DNA of 16,407 nucleotides from Deltaproteobacteria bacterium (GCA_016926135.1 JAFGPH010000458.1:1-16407); one strand, 5' to 3'; positions 1-7,273 are shown, numbered from the stretch's first letter. Made by a program: numbers and translations. The notes: generated by a model not told the origin, from the letters alone.

Positions 1-754
1 CCCTCCCTTCTTCCGTCTCAACCACCAGGATCTCTGCGGGCGGGGGTGGGATGTCCATCTTCCGGATCTTTCCTGCGTCCACGCGTCCGGAGAGGAGGGA
101 GACAAGGCCCCGGGTATCCAGGGCCCATGTGCAGAAAAGCCCGACCACGAGGCTTACCGGGTCTCGAAAATCCTCGCGCTGAAGGGGGTTGGCACGCATC
201 TGGGCCAGGGCCGTTGCCTGACAGGGCGTGGCCACCACCCCGAGCCGACCGAACCCTTCCCGTGCGGCTCGATTGAGCACGGAGAGGGTCGGCGCAGCCG
301 TGTACTTGGACGAGGCGCATGTCACCACATCCTCAGAACGGGTGATAAGGCGGGGGACGGGGATCAACCCCTCCCGGTCCGTGAGGACGGCCCCCTTGAT
401 AAGCCCCGTCTCCAGGGCAAAGGTCATGAGTGCGGATACCGCACCGCCCGCCTGGAAGGCACCCCTGGGAGCCTTTCCACCTGCGCGGGCCTTCATGATC
501 TCCAGGGTATACCCTAAGGCATCCCCTTCGTATGGCCTTCCCCAGTATTCCCACGCCAGGGAGTCCAGGTCCACCTCCGCCTTGGGGCAGTGGGCATAGC
601 ATCGTCCGCTTGGAAGGTCACAGGGAAACAACTGGGCCGTCTTTCCCCTGTGGGTTCCAAAATAGGGACACAACTCCACACACGCCCCGCAGCCCACACA
701 CAGATCCCTGCGATGCACATCCTCCATCAATTCCCGAGGCCCAAGGGGTTGCAT
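1..754 (-). CDS. FrhB/FdhB-family iron-sulfur flavoprotein (coenzyme F420 hydrogenase/dehydrogenase beta-subunit-like), C-terminus off the left edge
   Basis: An open frame runs from ATG (754-752) through the left edge with no stop, giving 251 residues. AGGAGG lies 12 bases upstream and sets the start. Residues 19-30 read CVGCGACVELCP, a 4Fe-4S ferredoxin-type motif. Further cysteines at 45, 52 and 56 (the last in CYAHCP) fit a second cluster site. Later stretches such as GAFQAGGAVSALMTFALE, ITRSEDVVTCASSKYT and VVATPCQATALAQM are typical of the family that binds FAD and passes electrons between ferredoxin or F420-type carriers and a partner oxidoreductase. The missing C-terminus and unseen neighbours leave partner and substrate open. 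It is read away from the crotonase gene, with a 560-base gap, so it is probably the first gene of a leftward unit. Family assignment is confident. True F420 use is not shown. Confidence 0.85.
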   Translation of the reverse strand, partial: MQPLGPRELMEDVHRRDLCVGCGACVELCPYFGTHRGKTAQLFPCDLPSGRCYAHCPKAEVDLDSLAWEYWGRPYEGDALGYTLEIMKARAGGKAPRGAFQAGGAVSALMTFALETGLIKGAVLTDREGLIPVPRLITRSEDVVTCASSKYTAAPTLSVLNRAAREGFGRLGVVATPCQATALAQMRANPLQREDFRDPVSLVVGLFCTWALDTRGLVSLLSGRVDAGKIRKMDIPPPPAEILVVETEEGR

Positions 755-850
755 TCCTGCTGGTCCCTCCTTACTCGAAATGATCCTTCCTCGACCCTAT
801 GCCCACTCTGTGCTCAATACGATCACGTGCTTCTTCACCACCCGCCCCTC

Positions 851-1040
851 CAGAGGCACTGAGAACACAGAGGAAAGCCCCTCTTATTGCCCTGCAGAGA
901 GCTACCTGCAAGGCAAAACCAGCTTGCCTGCGGCGCAGGCACGTCATCTTTGCCCGAAGGGCCGAGATATTTCCCTTTGGCGGGAGATACCGCCAAAGGG
1001 AAAACCTGTTCCCTCCGCGCCCTCCGAGGCTCTGTGGTGA
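851..1040. repeat. Nested inverted-repeat element (possible miniature or REP-like element)
   Basis: Outer arms at about 851-879 (CAGAGGCACTGAGAACACAG...) and 1009-1034 (reverse complement-like, ending GAGGCTCTG) match imperfectly. Most differences are C/T transitions. Inside lie a near-perfect 17-base palindrome at 925-941 (TGCCTGCG g CGCAGGCA), a small GCCC-GAA-GGGC hairpin at 952-962, and a 14-bp perfect hairpin at 970-1003. CGTCATCTT occurs at 942-950 and again just outside at about 1042-1051. Such layouts occur in non-autonomous mobile repeats and in structured RNAs. Which applies cannot be told from one copy. Confidence 0.45.
970..1003. repeat. Perfect 14-bp hairpin with 6-base loop
   Basis: Arms TTTCCCTTTGGCGG (970-983) and CCGCCAAAGGGAAA (990-1003) are exactly complementary, with the loop GAGATA. 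Neither strand has a T-tract after the stem, so this is not a standard intrinsic terminator. It may be a stem in an RNA or a repeat core. Confidence 0.7.
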
Positions 1041-1275
1041 CCCGTCATCTTGTACGGATTCGGCTCCCGGAAATACGTCACCGTATTCGTAATTGGACGG
1101 TCGCTTGGCGGCCCTGTTTACAGGTCTGGGATTTCCATTGTGCCAAGGTGGGACTGCTCGGCCTGGGAAGAGAGGCATTGGATCGGCTTTGTGGTCAACC
1201 TGGACGCCCATTTGAGAGATACCGAGCCTTGTTCCGTGGGAGAGAATCGCGTCTGGTAATGCCGCAGCTATATCT

Positions 1276-1296
1276 ACATCCCATGGACGGGGATGT
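1276..1296 (-). terminator. Weak hairpin downstream of the crotonase gene
   Basis: ACATCCC (1276-1282) and GGGATGT (1290-1296) are complementary with a 7-base loop, about 20 bases past the TAA of the minus-strand crotonase gene. No T-run follows, so termination is possible but unproven. Confidence 0.25.
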
Positions 1297-1314
1297 CAAT
1301 CAAGAAAGGCGCTC

Positions 1315-2094
1315 TTAGAAGTACCGGCTCGTCTTCTCCCCATGCCCCATGAGCGTCCTGGCTACCAGAAGGGACTGGTTCCGGTCCTCCACCTGGAGTG
1401 CCTGCTCCAGGCCGCCCGCGTCCAGGTTGACGTTGATCGCCTCCTTCGTGAGCCGGAGACCCATGGGGTTCTTGCTGTTCATGGTCCTGGCAAGCTCCAG
1501 GGCGGTCTCCAGCAGGTGCCCTCTCTCCACCAGGCGGCTGGAAAAACCCAACCCCATCGCCTCCTCGGCTGACATGAAGTTGCCCGTGAGCATGAACTCA
1601 TGGGCCCGCCCCGCGCCGATGAGGCGGGGCAGGAAGTAGCTGCACGCCATGTCCGCCCCTCCAAGGCCGATGTTGATATAGGCTGCGGAGAACCGGGCGT
1701 CCTTGCTGATCACCCTCACGTCCGATGCCATGGCAAAGCTGAACCCCAGACCCGCGGCAGCGCCGTGGACAACGCAGATCACGGGCTGGGGTGCGCGCCT
1801 CATGGCAAGGGTAAGCCTGGCCAACCTGACCTGGAAGTCGTAGAACTGGTCTGCGTTCATCTTCGGGGTGAACTGCATGGCATCCTTCATGTCCAGGCCT
1901 GCACAGAAACCCCTTTCCCCGTTTCCACGGAGGACGATCACATGGGTCTCCAGATCATGCCGCCTTTCCCGCCAGAATATCTCCAACTCCTCCATCATCC
2001 GGTAGCTCACGGAGTTATACCTGCGCGGCCGGTTCAGGGAAAGAATCCCTATGCCCGGCTCTTTGACTTCATACTCGATGGTCTCATATGCCAT
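1315..2094 (-). CDS. Enoyl-CoA hydratase/isomerase (crotonase) family protein
   Basis: The 259-aa length is normal for a crotonase. ATG at 2094 has GGGAGG about 8 bases upstream. The family core is clear: an N-terminal strand with LNRPRRYNSVS, the first oxyanion-hole loop CAGLD (64-68), the second at VHGAAAGLG (109-117), and a later LPRLIG (155-160). These proteins act in the cytoplasm on acyl-CoA thioesters, stabilising an enolate. Alignment by eye to rat mitochondrial enoyl-CoA hydratase places the two catalytic glutamates at Ser119 and about Tyr139/Ile140, so neither is kept. Asp148 in the GGADMA loop sits near the acid used by isomerase-type members. Simple hydratase activity is therefore doubtful, and an isomerase or another crotonase reaction is more likely. 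It stands apart from the putative modification/export locus and is probably unrelated metabolism. Confidence 0.9.
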   Translation of the reverse strand: MAYETIEYEVKEPGIGILSLNRPRRYNSVSYRMMEELEIFWRERRHDLETHVIVLRGNGERGFCAGLDMKDAMQFTPKMNADQFYDFQVRLARLTLAMRRAPQPVICVVHGAAAGLGFSFAMASDVRVISKDARFSAAYINIGLGGADMACSYFLPRLIGAGRAHEFMLTGNFMSAEEAMGLGFSSRLVERGHLLETALELARTMNSKNPMGLRLTKEAINVNLDAGGLEQALQVEDRNQSLLVARTLMGHGEKTSRYF

Positions 2095-2522
2095 GGCGTT
2101 GCCTCCCGTAAAGTATGGGGATTTTTAGCCTGTTACCACGCCTTTTGCAATACCCAATGGCCGGATTTCACGGCATTCCATCCGCATGCGCAGAAAGGCA
2201 TTCCCTTTTGCAGGCCTTCAGGGTCCCAAATCCACCGTCAATTTTCTGCTCGTCCGGTGGAGCCAAGCGGTTAGGGGATGGCCCGGTTCGCCAGCACGCA
2301 CGAGATGCAAGGCTTGCGAAATCCAGAGGCCCGAGGCGTACATGCCCGTACGCCGCAGGGATGAGGGATGAGCGTAACGCAGCAGATCGTGTTTGATGGT
2401 GAATCGGGGGGGTCCGGCTGGGTTGAATTCCAGCGCCTGATGGGGTAAGATAGAGCAGGCAAGGCAGAATCGCTTCGGCCTTGTGAAAACACTGGATGGT
2501 AACATGAGTCTGTGGAGGTGCC
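2095..2522. other. Divergent intergenic spacer
   Basis: This 428-base spacer lies between the minus-strand crotonase gene and the plus-strand DUF3467 fusion gene, so it should hold promoters for both. No strong -35/-10 pair stands out by eye. The one clear structure is the foldable element at 2303-2384. The last bases carry the GGAGG (2514-2518) ribosome site for the GTG start at 2523. Confidence 0.6.
2303..2384. repeat. Structured intergenic element (candidate RNA or dispersed repeat)
   Basis: The centre is a 7-bp hairpin, GGCGTAC (2335-2341) with GTACGCC (2348-2354), loop ATGCCC. An outer stem pairs TTGCG (2314-2318) with CGTAA (2373-2377, one G-T wobble) and ATCC (2321-2324) with GGAT (2366-2369). 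GGGATGA is repeated head to tail at 2358-2371. From memory, similar blocks with GGCGTACxTGCCGTACGCC followed by AACGCAGCAGAT recur between genes in Desulfobacterales genomes. That recollection is not verified here. It could be a REP/MITE-like repeat or an RNA leader. Confidence 0.5.
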
Positions 2523-4634
2523 GTGGCAGAGGATAGGGATCACCGAAGACCTGAGACGAACGGGCACTCGGATGCTTCCCCTGAGATCGTATGGGACGAC
2601 ACCCAGGCCCAGAGCCTGAAGCCGAACGTGTGGGAGCTGGTTGCTACCAGGGAGGAGATCGCACTCATCTTCGGGGCCGCCCGGGCATCCGATGAAGATG
2701 GGAATCAACTCAGGGCCGACATCGCCCAGCGCATCATCCTGAACCCTTTCGTGGCCAAGCGCGTGGCCCATGCCTTGGACATGGGCATCCGCCATTACGA
2801 GTCTCGATATGGAATTCTGGATGAGGAGGCCCGGATACCATCCGGGACAATCCGGATCTCCCCTGCAGCCGGGACCACTCCTCCTGCCGAGACCGAAAAA
2901 AAAAATGACACAGCCGGACGGCTCTTCAGGCTCGTCAGGGAACTCAACGTTCAAGTCGGGTTCGAGCGTTCTTTCAAGATCTGCCGGAACATCCTCCTCG
3001 AAAACCGCTTCCTGTTGGGCGCAAGCAAGAAGGCCATCGGAGAGAACGCCCTGGAGCGGGTCCTGGATATCTGTGCACGAATGAACATGCCAGCAGATTT
3101 CGCGGAAACTCTTGAGCGCCACTTTGCAGAGGCAGACTACATCCACTTCGGTTTCGAGGAAAACGAAAAGACTTGTGTCTACAAGGCGTATCTGGAGTTC
3201 TATGAGAAAATCGGAAACGAGATAAAGCCGGGACCGAAGGGTTCAGACCATTTCCTGCTCCACCTGGGATTCAAGTGGGATGCATCCGACAACGCGAGAA
3301 AGTCGCTGACCAACTACACCTGGTATCCATCCCTTTCCGTGCAGCAGATGGTGAAAAGGATGTCGGCCATTCTGGAGACATGCCAGGACCCAACCCCTTT
3401 CGAGGTCGCAAAAGGCATCCTGGAAACGGCCTCACGCAGGATGCCCTTGAGCGACATTCTCTATCTCGAGGTCACCGAAGAGGGCAATCCGAGAAGTTCC
3501 TTCGACGTCAACACCTACAGGGCCGGTTTAGAGCTGAGGGAACTGTACCCTTTTCTCCTCAAGATGTTCCGGCATTATTCGATCCCAGCGGAGAGATTTC
3601 AAGCCCTCTATGTTCCGGTGAAGACCAAAATCTTCGGTCATATTTCAGGTGGCATGGACAGGGAAGGAAGGGACTTTCTCACCGTGTACTATGGTGTAGA
3701 GGGCATCCGAGGCTCCGGGGATGAACCCGCGCCCGGTTCCTGGACGGACAAGGCGACTCCCCCCCGTGAGGCGCCGCCTTTTGCGGGCGTGGAAACAACC
3801 GAGGAGAGGGCCTCATTACTGTTTCAGCTTGTGAGCGACCTGAATGTGACGGTTGGCTTTGAACGCTCCTTCAAGGTCTTCAAGAAAACCCTCCTGGCAG
3901 ATCGATTTCTGATGGGCTTCAGAAGGGAATCACTGGGGCAAGAAGCCCACGAACGTGTCACCCATATCTGCCGGCAGATAAATATGCCGGACGAATTCCT
4001 TGATGCCTTTCAGGAACACCTGCCCGAGTCCAACATCGTCCTCTTCGGTTTTGAGGGAAACGGGAACAAGGGGCTTTACAAGGCATACCTGGAGTTTGGG
4101 GGCAGGATTGCAGAGGCCGTCAGGAAAAACCCCGGCAGTCCCGAGCCTTTCCCTATCCACATGGCCTTCAAATGGGACGCATCGGCCCCTTCCCGCAAGG
4201 CAGCGGCCGAGTACATCCTGTTTCCCGCATACAACATCTCGGACATTCTGAAAAGGCTGTCCGGGGAGTTCTACCCCCCCCAACGCAGAAAGACCCCATT
4301 GCACATCGTGGAAGGAATCATCGAGCTGGCGGCAAGCAGGATGGACCCCAATGCATTCATCTATTTCGAAGCAAGGGAGGAGGACAATCCACGAACGTCC
4401 TTTGACATCAACCTCTACCCGGCCGATCTTCGGATAAAAGAACTCTATCCCTACCTCCTGGACATGGTGACGCACTACTCCATCCCTGAAGAGCCATTTC
4501 ACCACCTGTACGCTGCGGCGGGTCCGCTCATTTTCGGGCACCTGACCGGGGGTACCGATAGAGAAGGAAGAGATTTTCTTACCCTGTATTTCGGGGAAAA
4601 AGGCAGTTCCGGCCTGCGTGTGGGCGAACCATGA
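2523..4634 (+). CDS. DUF3467 domain fused to two tandem ABBA-prenyltransferase-like domains (function unproven)
   Basis: The protein has 703 aa with a GTG start and GGAGG 4 bases upstream. The first in-frame ATG lies far downstream. Residues 22-98 are a DUF3467 domain (VWDD, TREE, RIILNPFVAKR, YESRYG). About 131-392 and 427-692 are two copies of one domain. Shared blocks are GFERSFK, YKAYLEF (K221/K520), FKWDAS (K251/K550), NPR-SFD, LYP-LL, HYSIP and FGH-GG-DREGRDFLT. A proline/glycine-rich linker joins the copies. Each copy alternates helices with beta-hairpins, and the hairpin style (VYKAYLEF; EEGNPRSSFDVNTY; DFLTVYYG) recalls the dimethylallyl-tryptophan-synthase type of ABBA barrel, whose Lys/Arg/Tyr residues hold the prenyl diphosphate. 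That fold call is by pattern memory and is tentative. No signal peptide is seen, so it is probably cytoplasmic. ATGA overlap with the radical SAM gene indicates translational coupling. Confidence 0.8.
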   Translation: MAEDRDHRRPETNGHSDASPEIVWDDTQAQSLKPNVWELVATREEIALIFGAARASDEDGNQLRADIAQRIILNPFVAKRVAHALDMGIRHYESRYGILDEEARIPSGTIRISPAAGTTPPAETEKKNDTAGRLFRLVRELNVQVGFERSFKICRNILLENRFLLGASKKAIGENALERVLDICARMNMPADFAETLERHFAEADYIHFGFEENEKTCVYKAYLEFYEKIGNEIKPGPKGSDHFLLHLGFKWDASDNARKSLTNYTWYPSLSVQQMVKRMSAILETCQDPTPFEVAKGILETASRRMPLSDILYLEVTEEGNPRSSFDVNTYRAGLELRELYPFLLKMFRHYSIPAERFQALYVPVKTKIFGHISGGMDREGRDFLTVYYGVEGIRGSGDEPAPGSWTDKATPPREAPPFAGVETTEERASLLFQLVSDLNVTVGFERSFKVFKKTLLADRFLMGFRRESLGQEAHERVTHICRQINMPDEFLDAFQEHLPESNIVLFGFEGNGNKGLYKAYLEFGGRIAEAVRKNPGSPEPFPIHMAFKWDASAPSRKAAAEYILFPAYNISDILKRLSGEFYPPQRRKTPLHIVEGIIELAASRMDPNAFIYFEAREEDNPRTSFDINLYPADLRIKELYPYLLDMVTHYSIPEEPFHHLYAAAGPLIFGHLTGGTDREGRDFLTLYFGEKGSSGLRVGEP

Positions 4635-5533
4635 ATTACCCGAGGGTCGATCTCAGCAAGTACATCGTCATTTCCATCTGGTTCGGCTGCAACAACCACT
4701 GCACCATCTGCATGCTCTCCGACATGAAAAGGGATCTGGCTCCCATAGGTTTCGACAGTTTCAGGAAGGTTCTCCTGGACATCCGGGCACACGGCGAGTT
4801 CGAAAACCTGATCCTCTCCGGGGCCGAGGTGACCACTTTTGAGGAACTGAACAGATACGTTCGATTCGCCGCATCCCTGGGATGCTTCAGGAAGATACAG
4901 ATCCAGACGAACGGGAGAAGGCTGAAGGAAAGAGGGTACCTTGATCATCTCATCGACTGCGGCGTCAATGAATTCTTTGTGAGCATACACGGCCCCGAAG
5001 AGGTGCACGACGCCGTCACCCGCAATCGGGGCTCATTCACGGAAACCCTGGAGGGGCTCAGAAACCTGGAGGCTTATGACGTCAATGTGATCACCAACAC
5101 GGTTCTGACAGGATTCAACTATCCCCATATCCCCCGTCTCATGGCCTTCCTGTCCCGGGAAAGGATCAGCGAAATCCATTTGTGGAATTACTATCCCATG
5201 GAAAAAACGGATTCCAGAGATTTCGTGGTCGGCATGAGGGACTTTGTTCGACTGCTTCCTGAACTGCTCGACATGGCAAGGCAGACACGGAAAGCGCTGG
5301 TTCTGAAGAGCTTCCCGGAATGCCTGTCCAGGGGAGAGCCCGGCTTCTTCGACAGTCTGTATCCCGTGACCATTCTGCCCGACCGGTTCTGGAGGGAGTT
5401 CAGTGAATGCGGGTTCGGGACGTGCGTGCACAGAGGCCCCTGCCAGAACCGTCAATGCTGGGGGCTTTCCAGTGCGTACATTCAGAAGTACGGGGATGAA
5501 AGGGAGCTGTTGTCGCCCATGCTGGCGTCCTGA
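4631..5533 (+). CDS. Radical SAM enzyme with C-terminal cysteine-rich (SPASM/twitch-like) region
   Basis: The protein has 300 aa. ATG overlaps the previous stop as ATGA, so no separate ribosome site is needed. Cys20, Cys24 and Cys27 in GCNNHCTIC form the CxxxCxxC motif that binds the 4Fe-4S cluster and cleaves S-adenosylmethionine. LILSGAEVTT (61-69) stands where the GGE motif lies, and IQTNGRRL (91-98) follows as usual. Cysteines 231, 260, 265, 271 and 276 near the end suggest an auxiliary cluster, as in peptide-modifying radical SAM enzymes with SPASM or twitch ends. No RRE (peptide-binding) domain is fused to it. In the neighbouring minus block a PqqD-like domain sits on the membrane protease. 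The substrate is unknown. A peptide or the DUF3467 partner is a reasonable guess from context. Confidence 0.92.
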   Translation: MNYPRVDLSKYIVISIWFGCNNHCTICMLSDMKRDLAPIGFDSFRKVLLDIRAHGEFENLILSGAEVTTFEELNRYVRFAASLGCFRKIQIQTNGRRLKERGYLDHLIDCGVNEFFVSIHGPEEVHDAVTRNRGSFTETLEGLRNLEAYDVNVITNTVLTGFNYPHIPRLMAFLSRERISEIHLWNYYPMEKTDSRDFVVGMRDFVRLLPELLDMARQTRKALVLKSFPECLSRGEPGFFDSLYPVTILPDRFWREFSECGFGTCVHRGPCQNRQCWGLSSAYIQKYGDERELLSPMLAS

Positions 5534-5545
5534 GTTATCAATACC

Positions 5546-5704
5546 ATGACCTATTGTGGTGCCGTGAATGAAACCATCTACCGTCAAAGGGCCGTCGGCG
5601 GGTGGTCGTTCAGGTCGAACAACAAACAAGAGGCAGGCGGGACGCATGATTGGAGAAAGCACGGATCGAATGGAGCTCACCACCGATCAGGACGTCTTTT
5701 ATGA
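5546..5704 (+). CDS. Small ORF of 52 codons, candidate peptide (doubtful)
   Basis: ATG at 5546 lies 12 bases after the radical SAM stop and in the same frame. It encodes a 52-aa peptide starting MTYCGAVNETIYRQRAVGGW and rich in Gly, His, Arg and Asn, with one Cys and two Trp. It overlaps the beginning of the 317-aa gene in another frame. If that gene really starts at 5646 or 5670, this ORF fills the gap. There is no clear ribosome site and no recognised leader. It is listed only because a modification locus with no visible precursor makes short frames worth recording. Confidence 0.15.
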   Translation: MTYCGAVNETIYRQRAVGGWSFRSNNKQEAGGTHDWRKHGSNGAHHRSGRLL

Positions 5705-6521
5705 TTTCTGCATGTGGGAGTACAGGCCGCGCGTCGGTTCAGGGAACAAGTTCAGGTCGGTGAACCTCCTGTTCCATTCCTTTGAAGTGGCAGGGCTCGA
5801 TAAGAGGGTCTACCGCCTTGTCCAGGCGATCCGGGAGGGGATCGGCATGTCCCGCACCGTCTGGGGCGTGAAGCAGTCGGGCGGGAAGCTTGCCTGGGAG
5901 TTCTACTTCTATGACTACAGGCGAAGGGAGAGGGAGATATCCATGACAAGACTCCTGGATATCTTCAAGCCCTTTGTGTCCTGCGAACGAAGGGTGAATG
6001 AGAATCATCTCTATTTCATGTTCTCCGTCGACATCAACACGGATTTCATATCAGGAACCGGGAATCTGGAAGAAATCCATATGTACATAGGTAACCCGGG
6101 AAGCACCGTATCGTCGGGCATCTGCTACTCCCTGACGCAGGGGGAAACGAGGCTCGAAAACTTCTACTTCTTTTTTGATACACGAAGGGAACGGGAGGAC
6201 ATCCTGGCCAAGATCGCCTGCTCTGCCCATGTGGACTCGACCGTAATCGGGATCGATCAGATCCTGCGGCCCGAACTGAGAGACTGCAAAATCACGGTAG
6301 TGGCCAACAAGCAGCAGAACGACAGCGTCTACTTCTCAGGCATCAACGTGGATCAGTTGATCTTTTTCCTCAAAAAACTGGGGCATCCCGGGGAAGTGGT
6401 CTCCTTCGTGGAGGAGAACCGATCCAGGCTGGACCATCTCCAATACGATGTCGGCTTTGACTATCATATGGAGGGCAAGGACCTTCTTATCGTAAAGAGC
6501 GGCTACTACGGCTTTTTCTGA
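5568..6521 (+). CDS. Uncharacterised protein of repeated alpha/beta-beta units, possibly ABBA-barrel-like
   Basis: The protein has 317 aa from ATG 5568. The first 35 residues are basic, Ser/Gly-rich and unlike the rest, and no ribosome site precedes them, so ATG 5646 or 5670 (before ELTTDQDVFYDFC) may be the true start. About five beta-hairpins, each followed by a helix, can be read: 97-117, 147-175, 183-203, 238-258 and 291-313. GIDQILRPELRD followed by a hairpin, and the closing YDVGFDYHMEGKDLL, recall the cyanobactin PatF/LynF-type peptide prenyltransferases as I remember them. This is weak evidence. It follows the radical SAM gene by 34 bases and is likely in the same operon. Its last 16 bases overlap the 3' end of the convergent HlyD gene. 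The function is unknown and it is probably cytoplasmic. Confidence 0.75.
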   Translation: MKPSTVKGPSAGGRSGRTTNKRQAGRMIGESTDRMELTTDQDVFYDFCMWEYRPRVGSGNKFRSVNLLFHSFEVAGLDKRVYRLVQAIREGIGMSRTVWGVKQSGGKLAWEFYFYDYRRREREISMTRLLDIFKPFVSCERRVNENHLYFMFSVDINTDFISGTGNLEEIHMYIGNPGSTVSSGICYSLTQGETRLENFYFFFDTRREREDILAKIACSAHVDSTVIGIDQILRPELRDCKITVVANKQQNDSVYFSGINVDQLIFFLKKLGHPGEVVSFVEENRSRLDHLQYDVGFDYHMEGKDLLIVKSGYYGFF

Positions 6522-7252
6522 CCCGGAGGGAAAATCACCTTACATTTCAATCCCGCGGGCAGCCGAAAATCCGGGTTGGGCATTTCCAGGCGAACGCCGA
6601 AGGTTCCGCTGGCCGCGTCGATGACCGTATCCACGATGACCACGCGGGCGGAGAATTTGCCGCTCACCCCCAATTCGGGCCTTACCTCCGCAAGCATGCC
6701 CCTCCTGATGGAACCGTAATCCTGGGCAGGCACGACGAGTTCCACATTGAGGGGGTGAATGCAGGCGATCTTCAGGATCGGGTATTCTCCGACATAGTCC
6801 CCGGGGGAAAGAAACCTCTCCACCACCACACCGTTCACGGTGCTCCGTATGACACGAAGATCGAGTCTCTCCTTGGCCTCACGAAGCTGCAATTCCGCGA
6901 CCTTCAGCTCTGTCTCCATCTCATCCTTCTCATGGATGGAAATGAGCTCCTTCTGGTAGAGGTCCTCATTGCGAAGCACTTTTCTCTTCGCAAATTCCAC
7001 GCGTGCCTGGGCCAGCTCTACCGCCGACTTCTCCACCGCAGAGTTCAACCGGGCGATCACCTGCCCCTTTCTGACCCTGTCCCCCCGTTCGACCGCCATC
7101 GTCTCCACCGTACCCTGAACCGGGCTGCTCAACTTTACGATCTCACTAGGCTCGATGAGACCGTCGTAGGTCCGGCCTTCCTGGCCACAGACGCCTGCAT
7201 GACTGACAAACAGGAGCGCGAAACAACCCAGAACAACGAACACGAATTTCAA
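6506..7252 (-). CDS. HlyD/RND-type periplasmic adaptor (membrane fusion protein), short
   Basis: The protein has 248 aa with a TTG start and GGAGG 7 bases upstream. Residues 1-23 look like a Sec signal sequence (hydrophobic core FVFVVLGCFALLFV). About 37-70 form the first half of a lipoyl-like domain (SSPVQGTVETMAVERGDRVRKG), 71-133 an alpha-helical hairpin/coiled coil, 134-160 the second lipoyl half (STVNGVVVERFLSPGDYV), and 165-240 a beta-barrel domain with the family's typical ASGTFGVRLEMPNPD. Such adaptors bridge inner-membrane exporters and outer-membrane channels. It is smaller than the usual 350-400 aa because the hairpin and C-terminal domain are short. It starts 21 bases after the SecA-like stop, so the two are co-transcribed. 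No inner-membrane pump or TolC-type gene is in the window. Confidence 0.9.
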   Translation of the reverse strand: MKFVFVVLGCFALLFVSHAGVCGQEGRTYDGLIEPSEIVKLSSPVQGTVETMAVERGDRVRKGQVIARLNSAVEKSAVELAQARVEFAKRKVLRNEDLYQKELISIHEKDEMETELKVAELQLREAKERLDLRVIRSTVNGVVVERFLSPGDYVGEYPILKIACIHPLNVELVVPAQDYGSIRRGMLAEVRPELGVSGKFSARVVIVDTVIDAASGTFGVRLEMPNPDFRLPAGLKCKVIFPPGQKKP

Positions 7253-7273
7253 GGGAACACCTCCTCTCTTGTT

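Larger units (their letters stand above)
755..1314. other. Intergenic region without a convincing gene
   Basis: This 560-base stretch separates two minus-strand genes. Several short frames are open here (for example 887-1318 plus and 771-1211 minus). None has a ribosome site with a recognisable protein, and they overlap one another, so I call no gene. The content is a series of inverted repeats between about 851 and 1040, listed separately. A short AATACG/CGTATT inverted repeat near 1071-1086 may belong to a promoter or operator for the FrhB-like gene, which I cannot prove. Confidence 0.6.

Noticed and set aside
1..754. Three overlapping short minus-strand frames suggesting a broken gene
   Set aside because: A single uninterrupted frame from ATG 754 to the edge encodes the FrhB-type protein, so no frameshift is needed.
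970..1003. Intrinsic terminator for the region before the FrhB-like gene
   Set aside because: The stem is perfect, but no T-tract follows on either strand and it is hundreds of bases from any gene end.
887..1318. A 143-codon plus-strand frame across the left intergenic region
   Set aside because: It crosses the hairpins, runs into the end of the crotonase gene, and shows no ribosome site or familiar protein pattern.
2265..2340. tRNA-like opening (GGAGCCAAGCGGTTAGGG) with a GGTTC motif nearby
   Set aside because: No closing acceptor arm, anticodon stem or correctly spaced T-loop could be found.
7190..7252. Lipoprotein signal (VLGC at residues 7-10) in the HlyD protein
   Set aside because: The cysteine is too close to the N-terminus, before most of the hydrophobic core. 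A standard Sec signal fits better.
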